This document shows, in pieces, positions 1 to 4,554 of a stretch of 6,483 bases of DNA (positions are counted from its first letter, which is position 1; each line of letters starts with the position of its first letter). The position numbers and the translations under genes are program-made. The notes beneath the pieces are model-generated. The model was given only the letters and a program-made list of their open reading frames with translations, did not search any database and was not told the origin of the DNA. This DNA is from Polyangiaceae bacterium (GTDB taxonomy: Bacteria > Myxococcota_A > Polyangia > Polyangiales > Polyangiaceae), in the NCBI GenBank assembly GCA_025934595.1, contig JAICXU010000194.1, positions 1-6,483 on the forward strand, read 5' to 3'.

Positions 1-1
1 A

Positions 2-895
2 GGCGCCGACGTCCCCGTGCTCATCACCGGCGAGAGCGGCGTCGGAAAAGAAGTCGTCGCGCGCGCCGTGCATGCGTCGGGGCCGCGATCGAAGAAAAAT
101 TTCATCGGCGTCAACTGCGGTGCGATTCCGGAAAATCTCCTCGAAGGCGAGCTCTTCGGACACGTGCGCGGCGCATTCACCGGCGCCGATCGCGATCGAA
201 ACGGGCTCTTTCGCGAAGCCGACGGCGGCACGCTCCTTCTCGACGAGGTCGGCGAATTGCCGGCAAAAATGCAGGCGGCGCTGCTTCGCGTGCTCCAGGA
301 AAAATGCGTCAGGCCCGTCGGCGGCGCGAAAGAAGAGCCCGTCGACGTTCGCGTGCTCGCGGCCACGAATCGCGATCTGAAAAAAATGGTCGAAGAAGGC
401 ACGTTCCGCGAGGATCTCTTCTATCGATTGCACGTCGTCGAGCTCCCGATTCCGCCGCTTCGTGCGCGTCTCGAAGATCTGCCTCCGCTCGTCGATCATT
501 TCATGGGGGTCTTTGCCGTCCGTCATCGACGCGAGCGCAAGACCGTTTCGCGCGATGCGATGCGCACGCTCTCGTCGTTCGATTGGCCGGGCAACGTTCG
601 GCAGCTCGAGCACGTTCTCCTCAACGCGTGGCTCATGAGCGAAGGCACCGAGCTCGTGCGCGACGACTTCGAGCTGCCGGGGACCGCGCGTGCATCGATC
701 CCTCCGCCCGTGAAGCTCGATCTTCCTCCGGCCGGCGGATCGGCGCGCAGCCGCGCCGAATACAAGGACGCCGAACGCGAGCGCATTTTGCAGGCCCTCA
801 CGGCGTGCAACTGGAACCGGGTGAAGGCAGCGAAGATGATCGGCCTTCCCCGCCGCACGTTCTATCGACGGCTCAAGGAATTCGGAATCGTCTGA
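2..895 (+). CDS. Sigma-54-dependent transcriptional activator (enhancer-binding protein), 3' part
   Basis: This is an AAA+ activator that uses ATP hydrolysis to open promoters held closed by sigma-54 RNA polymerase. The reading frame is open from nt 2, so the gene is cut by the window edge. The N-terminal sensory domain and the true start are missing; the GTG at 17 is internal to the AAA+ domain. Visible in order: Walker A GESGVGKE (nt 29-52), the sigma-54-contacting GAFTGA loop (nt 170-187), Walker B LLLDEV (nt 233-250), a sensor I-like AATNRD, an arginine-rich FREDLFYRLHVV segment, the sensor II region WPGNVRQLE (about nt 584-610), and a C-terminal Fis-type helix-turn-helix (nt 779-892, with NRVKAAKMIGLPRRTFYRRL). 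All catalytic motifs are intact, so it should be a true sigma-54 activator. Its signal is unknown because the sensor lies outside the window. A sigma-54-type promoter at 1929-1945 on the same strand is a candidate target (inference). Confidence 0.96.
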   Translation, partial: GADVPVLITGESGVGKEVVARAVHASGPRSKKNFIGVNCGAIPENLLEGELFGHVRGAFTGADRDRNGLFREADGGTLLLDEVGELPAKMQAALLRVLQEKCVRPVGGAKEEPVDVRVLAATNRDLKKMVEEGTFREDLFYRLHVVELPIPPLRARLEDLPPLVDHFMGVFAVRHRRERKTVSRDAMRTLSSFDWPGNVRQLEHVLLNAWLMSEGTELVRDDFELPGTARASIPPPVKLDLPPAGGSARSRAEYKDAERERILQALTACNWNRVKAAKMIGLPRRTFYRRLKEFGIV

Positions 896-910
896 AAGCG
901 TAAAAGTCGC

Positions 911-937
911 GGAACCGAGCGACGCGCGCGGCGTATG
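911..937 (+). promoter_or_regulatory. Possible ECF-sigma-type promoter of the peroxiredoxin gene
   Basis: GGAACC at 911-916 resembles the -35 element of many ECF sigma factors. It lies a plausible distance upstream of GCGTATG (931-937), which could serve as a -10 element. Transcription would then begin very near the ATG at 949, giving a leaderless or nearly leaderless message. This fits the absence of a Shine-Dalgarno sequence there. A sigma-70 reading (TATGCT at 934-939) has no good -35. The match is short and could be chance in DNA this rich in G and C. Confidence 0.25.
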
Positions 938-948
938 CTGTGCGACAA

Positions 949-1566
949 ATGAATCGAAGCGTTTTCGTCCTCGCCGGTCTCGTTTTCGGAGCTCTCACCG
1001 CATGCAACAAAAGCGTGCCTTGCGCGGACAGCGCGCACGGGTGCGTGCAAGAGCCCGCGGCGCCGTCCGGGATCGCTTCGACGAGCTCGGCGATCACGCC
1101 GCCCGCTTCGGCGACGCCGCTCGCCGCCGGTGACGTCGAGGTCGGCAAGCCGCCGCCGGATTTCACCGCCACCGCGCAAGACGGCACGGCGATTCATTTG
1201 GCGGCGCTGAAAGGCAAGCCGGTCGTCGTGTATTTTTATCCGAAAGACGAAACGGCGGGCTGCACGAAAGAAGCGTGCTCCTTTCGTGACGCGTGGGATG
1301 CCCTCAGCAAGAAAGGCGTCGTCTTGATCGGAATTTCGGCGGACACCGACGATTCGCATCGCGCGTTCACGGCGAATCACAAGCTGCCGTTCTTGCTCGT
1401 GAGTGATCCGAAAGGCGACATCGCGGCGAAGTTCGGTGTGCCCATGCATCTCGGATACGAATCGCGACAATCGTTCGTCATCGGCGCCGACGGCAATGTG
1501 AAGACAATTTATCGCGACGTCGACGTGACGGTGCACGCGAAACAAATCCAGGACGATCTCTCTTGA
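949..1566 (+). CDS. Lipid-anchored peroxiredoxin, PrxQ/Bcp (AhpC-TSA) family
   Basis: A thiol peroxidase expected to reduce hydrogen peroxide or organic peroxides, here predicted to be tethered outside the cytoplasm. From ATG 949 the protein is 205 aa. Residues 1-18 form a short basic plus hydrophobic signal ending in the lipobox LTAC, with Cys19 as the lipidated residue. A Pro/Ala/Ser-rich linker runs to about residue 60. The peroxiredoxin domain (about 63-205) contains PKDETAGCTKEACSFRD: Cys105 is the expected peroxidatic cysteine and Cys110 the resolving one, the C-x4-C spacing typical of atypical 2-Cys PrxQ/Bcp enzymes. The segment SRQSFVIGADG supplies the arginine usual near the active site. 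Two extra cysteines (25, 32) lie in the linker. A GTG at 940 would add only MRQ; ATG 949 gives the cleaner signal peptide. Most Bcp proteins are cytoplasmic and about 150 aa, so the lipoprotein form is a variant. It would need an extracytoplasmic thiol donor, and none is visible in the window. The stop overlaps the next start. Confidence 0.93.
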   Translation: MNRSVFVLAGLVFGALTACNKSVPCADSAHGCVQEPAAPSGIASTSSAITPPASATPLAAGDVEVGKPPPDFTATAQDGTAIHLAALKGKPVVVYFYPKDETAGCTKEACSFRDAWDALSKKGVVLIGISADTDDSHRAFTANHKLPFLLVSDPKGDIAAKFGVPMHLGYESRQSFVIGADGNVKTIYRDVDVTVHAKQIQDDLS

Positions 1567-1892
1567 GCGAGCGGCGCCTCCTCGTGCGCGCCGATGGTGA
1601 GCTCCTGCCCGATGCCGACGCGCGCGCGTTCTGGAAACGCTTCAGCGATCACATGGAAGCGAACCAGGGCGACCTCGCCGGGTTCGCGAAGAACGAGGGC
1701 TTCGCGAGCGTCCGGCCCGCCGTCGAAAACGGAAGCGCCATCCTGATCGCGAGCCACTCCGAAACCCAGGTTCCGTACGCGAGCGTGTCGGTTTCGGGCC
1801 CCGCGAATTCGGGCCGTGGCGGACGGCAACGATCCAGCGCCGGATCGCCCAAAAACCAGTCGAGGGCCCCCCGCCCCGCAAAAAAGCGCTGA
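1563..1892 (+). CDS. Hypothetical protein, translationally coupled to the peroxiredoxin
   Basis: A 109-aa protein I do not recognise. Its TTG start (1563) shares the bases TTGA with the peroxiredoxin stop, a layout typical of translational re-initiation, so the two are probably co-transcribed. A GTG at 1584 is the main alternative start. Codons strongly prefer G or C at the third position, which supports real coding. The N-terminal ~80 residues look folded: charged and helix-prone around DARAFWKRFSDHM, then beta-prone around GSAILIASHS and PYASVSVSG. From about residue 82 the tail is Gly/Ser/Arg/Lys-rich, ending PRPAKKR, and probably disordered and basic, perhaps for nucleic-acid or surface binding (speculative). 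No signal peptide or membrane segment is seen. The end of the gene contains C6 (1867-1872) and A6 (1880-1885) runs, where a frameshift could join it to the next reading frame. Confidence 0.72.
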   Translation: MSERRLLVRADGELLPDADARAFWKRFSDHMEANQGDLAGFAKNEGFASVRPAVENGSAILIASHSETQVPYASVSVSGPANSGRGGRQRSSAGSPKNQSRAPRPAKKR

Positions 1893-1928
1893 AAGTCAAA
1901 GATTTGGGCCGTATCCCACCTTCGGCTA

Positions 1929-1945
1929 CTGGCCCGCACGTTGCA
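1929..1945 (+). promoter_or_regulatory. Sigma-54 (-24/-12) type promoter
   Basis: The sequence CTGGCCCGCACGTTGCA matches the sigma-54 consensus YTGGCACG-N4-TTGCW at every defined base except one (A to C in the -24 element). The GG (1931-1932) and GC (1943-1944) pairs are separated by exactly 10 nt, the invariant spacing for this sigma factor. The expected transcription start is near 1956, just upstream of the ATG at 1963. A sigma-54 activator gene lies about 1 kb upstream on the same strand. If the downstream gene actually starts at GTG 1816, the site would be inside a coding region and less likely to function. Confidence 0.55.
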
Positions 1946-1962
1946 CTGTTACGCCGTGGGTC

Positions 1963-2562
1963 ATGGACATCGCGTACGCGGCGTATACGGAATCGGCCAC
2001 CTTCATGCTGGATGCGAAGGGCGTCTGCTTGTGGGTCGCGCCGTCACCGTCGCGTGCGGGAACGGGTGAAATGTGGCGCGGCCAAGAAGCCGCGGACCGG
2101 TGCGTGAACGCGCAATACGTGGCGTCCGTCGATCCGGCCGTCGCCGGCGGCCTCGTGGAGCTTCCGCGGATCGGGTCGCCGATGATCTTCGCCGCCGTCG
2201 ACAAGAACGGCCGCGTGGCGCTTCTTCGAAGCGGACCGCTGCTCAAGTTCGAAGCGAAGAAGCGGAAAACGAGCGGCGTGCACTCACGCCCCGTCACGCG
2301 AACGCCGATCGCCGAGACCGGAAATCCCTACGAAGACGAGGTCGCGACCGTGAAAGTGCGACCGCAGCATCTTGCGTACGCGGCGTCGCCGCCGAGCTCG
2401 AACAGTCGCGTTCGCGATGACCGCGCCGCGCTCGCGAATCCGACGCGCCGTGCCTCGGTGCTTCCGCCCGTCACCCAAAGATTCCCGTACGGCGCGCCGA
2501 TCTCGGAGCGCTCGCCCTACGGCGCGCCTGGGCCGAGCGTGCGATCCATCCGCGTCGGCTGA
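1963..2562 (+). CDS. Hypothetical protein with possible sigma-54 promoter
   Basis: A 199-aa protein of unknown function if begun at ATG 1963. The frame is also open from GTG 1816 (248 aa), but that start would overlap the preceding gene by 77 nt. The extra 49 codons have G or C in the third position only 29 times, against 39 of the next 49. The sigma-54-like promoter at 1929-1945 also favours 1963. ATG 2005 is a further alternative. The first ~100 residues look folded and conserved in style: FMLDAKGVCLWVAP (beta-turn-beta), RGQEAADRCVNAQYVASVD (helical), then GSPMIFAAVDKNGRVALL (beta hairpin). This order loosely recalls small alpha/beta sensor or roadblock-like folds, but I cannot assign it. 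The C-terminal ~90 residues are Pro/Ser/Arg-rich and probably disordered, ending with two PYGAP motifs. No signal peptide is seen from ATG 1963. Confidence 0.72.
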   Translation: MDIAYAAYTESATFMLDAKGVCLWVAPSPSRAGTGEMWRGQEAADRCVNAQYVASVDPAVAGGLVELPRIGSPMIFAAVDKNGRVALLRSGPLLKFEAKKRKTSGVHSRPVTRTPIAETGNPYEDEVATVKVRPQHLAYAASPPSSNSRVRDDRAALANPTRRASVLPPVTQRFPYGAPISERSPYGAPGPSVRSIRVG

Positions 2563-2610
2563 TCGAACGCATCCGAGCGCCCGGGCCTCGATTGTCCGCT
2601 GACCTGGACG

Positions 2611-2640
2611 CGAAGAGGAAGAGTCGATAGTTCTTCTTCG
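2611..2640 (+). promoter_or_regulatory. Hairpin abutting the start codon of the mini-lipoprotein gene
   Basis: CGAAGAGGAA (2611-2620) pairs with TTCTTCTTCG (2631-2640) over 10 base pairs, with a single G-T (G-U) wobble and a 10-nt loop. The ATG begins at the next base, 2641. The 5' arm holds the only purine-rich, Shine-Dalgarno-like stretch (GAGGAA), which would be buried if the RNA folds. A role in translational control, or as a DNA operator for a dimeric repressor, is possible. There is no T-run after the stem, so it is not a typical terminator. Confidence 0.5.
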
Positions 2641-2985
2641 ATGAATCTCGCGCGTGTCGCATTGGCGGCTGTGCTCCTCATGAGCTGCAATCGCGTCGAT
2701 TTGAAGTACGCGCCGGTCGAGGACGCGGGAGATCCGGGCTGCAGCGAGATCCCGCGCATGACGTGCACGGCATCGGCGGCGGGAAAAGACACGTGCACCG
2801 GCGCGCAAGGTTTGTCGGGGAGCAACGAAGCGCTCTTGCCGACCGACGCGAGCTTCGGCGGCGGATGCCAGGCGTACTTCCGCGGCAAAGACTGCTCGGA
2901 TCACGGCTACTGCACGTGCGACATCGATGACGGCGGCGGCGGACAAGCGCTTTGGAATTGTCACGACGTCGACGGCGGCGACTGA
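2641..2985 (+). CDS. Small cysteine-rich lipoprotein, function unknown
   Basis: A 114-aa predicted lipoprotein. Residues 1-15 (MNLARVALAAVLLMS) are a short signal peptide followed by the lipidated Cys16 in the lipobox LLMSC. The mature part contains eight more cysteines (34, 42, 52, 76, 85, 91, 93, 107), enough for four disulfide bonds. It is otherwise Gly/Asp-rich and acidic (CDIDDGGGG, DVDGGD at the end), so it is probably a compact, disulfide-held domain outside the cytoplasm, possibly able to bind metal ions (inference). I recognise no family. Small Cys-rich lipoproteins of this kind are common in myxobacterial genomes. ATG 2641 is chosen because it gives a textbook signal peptide. A 30-nt hairpin lies directly before it. 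As in the peroxiredoxin lipoprotein, the residue after the lipid cysteine is Asn. The gene ends 33 nt from the stop of the convergent gene on the other strand. Confidence 0.82.
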   Translation: MNLARVALAAVLLMSCNRVDLKYAPVEDAGDPGCSEIPRMTCTASAAGKDTCTGAQGLSGSNEALLPTDASFGGGCQAYFRGKDCSDHGYCTCDIDDGGGGQALWNCHDVDGGD

Positions 2986-3018
2986 AGAAGCGTCACCACC
3001 GAAGCATCGCGCCGCCGA

Positions 3019-4554
3019 CTAGACGGTGGCTTGCGGAGCGGGAGCCTTGCGGCGAAACAAAACGGCGGGCTTTTTCGCTGCGCCGAGCACGGCGGCGGCG
3101 CGTACGGACGCCTCGAACTGCCACGGAACGTCGTAGACGCCGCCGTGGATTTGTCGCACGTGGACGCCTTCCGCGGAAGCCGGCTCGCGCAAGAGATCGC
3201 TCAGCATGAGGAGCGTCGCGAGCGCGCGCGTGGTCGACGAATCGAAGATGCGAACGCCGAACGACGGCGCGCCTTCGAACGCGGCGAGAAAAAGCGGATG
3301 CTCGAGCGATCGCGTGCGCGAGATACCGGCGACGTTCGCCGAGACACGGAGGCCGTCGTGCGCCCACACTTCGGCGCGAAGCGTCTTCGAAATGTATTGC
3401 GCGGCTTGATATGCGGCGCCTTGAAGAACGATCACGGCGCGTGCGACCGCGTTCGCATCGTCGCCGTAAAATCCAGGGCCTCGGATGACACCCGAGAGCT
3501 CGAGCGCCCGCTGCCAGCTCGCGGGTTGTTTCGCACGCGATCGAACGACGGCCACGTCTTCCGGCTGCACGGCGGCGGGCGACGTCGGTGACACGAACAT
3601 CGACACGGAAGCGACAGTGCCGCGCGCGCGCAAATGCTCCGTGATCGCGTTCATGGTCTCGGCCAGCCGGAGCTCACGACCTTTCCCCGGCGCGTAGGCG
3701 AACATCCCGACATGGAGCGCTTCGCCGTTCGCGAACGTCTCGATCGCGCGGGCGATCGCGCTCGGCTCGCGCAAGAGATCGCGCGCCGATTCGGCATGAG
3801 CGATCGTGCCCGCATGCGCGGACGTCAGCGCGTGCGGATCGATCCAGAGCACGCTCGCGCCTCCTTGCAGCAAGAGCGGCGCGGGAGAAAGCTCCGCGGC
3901 GGCGCCGAGCATCGCGAATTTTTTTCCACGGAGATCGATCACGCCGCCGTTTTCCTTCGCGTGTCGCATGATCCATCGCAGACCTTCGAGCGCGGCCGTC
4001 GTCATGTGATGATCGGCATGCAGCTTTTCGGCGAATCGCAGCGCATCGTCGCCGCGAAGCGTCTTGCCTTCGAACGGGATCTCGATTTCGAGGGCGGGCG
4101 ACTCGCTTCCTCGTGTCATGCGCATCGAAGAGTCGGCGCCATTTTTGCGCGCGAGGACCTCCCAAAGCGGCGTGCGTTCACCATTTTCGTCGAGCTCACA
4201 CGACGCGGCGAGCGCGCTGCAAAGAGCCCGTGCGATTTCCAGACGCTTCGGAGACGCGAGACGCGCCGCTTCGAACCGTGAGAGCGCATCGCCGAAACCC
4301 TTCTTGAACGCGGCGCCGTTCTCGAGAAAATCGAGCTTCGGGAGATCGGCGGCGAACGTGCGCGCCACGTCCGAAACGACGCGATGAAGCAGATGCGAGC
4401 CCGATTCGCCTTCCGGCAATGCGACGTGTGCGTCCATGGGACGGCGATACGTCGTGTGCCCGGCGCGCGGCAACGCGAACGTCTCGAGCTGACCGAAGTG
4501 TGACGAAACCCCGACCGGATCAGGGAGCTCGGGCGGTTTCCGGCCGTTCGACAT
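3019..4554 (-). CDS. Unknown 511-aa protein with Rossmann-like segment, coupled to GlpD
   Basis: A 511-aa soluble protein I cannot assign to a named family. The N-terminal ~200 residues are mainly helical. Residues 207-239 (DLRGKKFAMLGAAAELSPAP, then LLLQGGASVLWID) read as strand, glycine-rich turn, helix, and a second strand ending in Asp. This is the beta-alpha-beta pattern of NAD(P)- or nucleotide-binding Rossmann folds, though the turn (GAAAEL) is not a strict GxGxxG. Further alternating strands and helices follow (HVGMFAYAPG, VASVSMFVSP, AVARAVIVLQGAAYQAAQYI). The basic C-terminal tail ends FRRKAPAPQATV. There is no signal peptide and no clear membrane segment. The ATG at 4554 lies inside the end of the glycerol-3-phosphate dehydrogenase gene (35-nt overlap), so the two are probably co-translated. 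The next Met (codon 40, nt 4437) would remove the overlap but discard 39 residues. The context suggests an oxidoreductase-like or accessory role near glycerol-3-phosphate or dihydroxyacetone-phosphate metabolism; this is inference only. Confidence 0.85.
   Translation of the reverse strand: MSNGRKPPELPDPVGVSSHFGQLETFALPRAGHTTYRRPMDAHVALPEGESGSHLLHRVVSDVARTFAADLPKLDFLENGAAFKKGFGDALSRFEAARLASPKRLEIARALCSALAASCELDENGERTPLWEVLARKNGADSSMRMTRGSESPALEIEIPFEGKTLRGDDALRFAEKLHADHHMTTAALEGLRWIMRHAKENGGVIDLRGKKFAMLGAAAELSPAPLLLQGGASVLWIDPHALTSAHAGTIAHAESARDLLREPSAIARAIETFANGEALHVGMFAYAPGKGRELRLAETMNAITEHLRARGTVASVSMFVSPTSPAAVQPEDVAVVRSRAKQPASWQRALELSGVIRGPGFYGDDANAVARAVIVLQGAAYQAAQYISKTLRAEVWAHDGLRVSANVAGISRTRSLEHPLFLAAFEGAPSFGVRIFDSSTTRALATLLMLSDLLREPASAEGVHVRQIHGGVYDVPWQFEASVRAAAVLGAAKKPAVLFRRKAPAPQATV

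Noticed and set aside
906..923. GTCGC / GCGAC hairpin after the activator gene as a terminator
   Set aside because: Only 5 bp with an 8-nt loop and no T-run; overlaps the candidate promoter.
862..1545. 227-aa open frame on the - strand opposite the peroxiredoxin
   Set aside because: Arg-rich, low-information translation opposite a confident gene; a shadow frame.
2563..2610. Terminator or sigma-70 promoter in the gap before the mini-lipoprotein gene
   Set aside because: The CGAG/CTCG and GTCC/GGAC pairings are 4 bp. TTGTCC (2592-2597) and GATAGT (2626-2631) are 28 nt apart, too far for a normal -35/-10 pair.
2996..3029. CCACCG / CGGTGG inverted repeat between the convergent genes as a bidirectional terminator
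   Set aside because: Only 6 bp of pairing with a 22-nt loop, mismatched flanks and no T-run; too weak to call a terminator.
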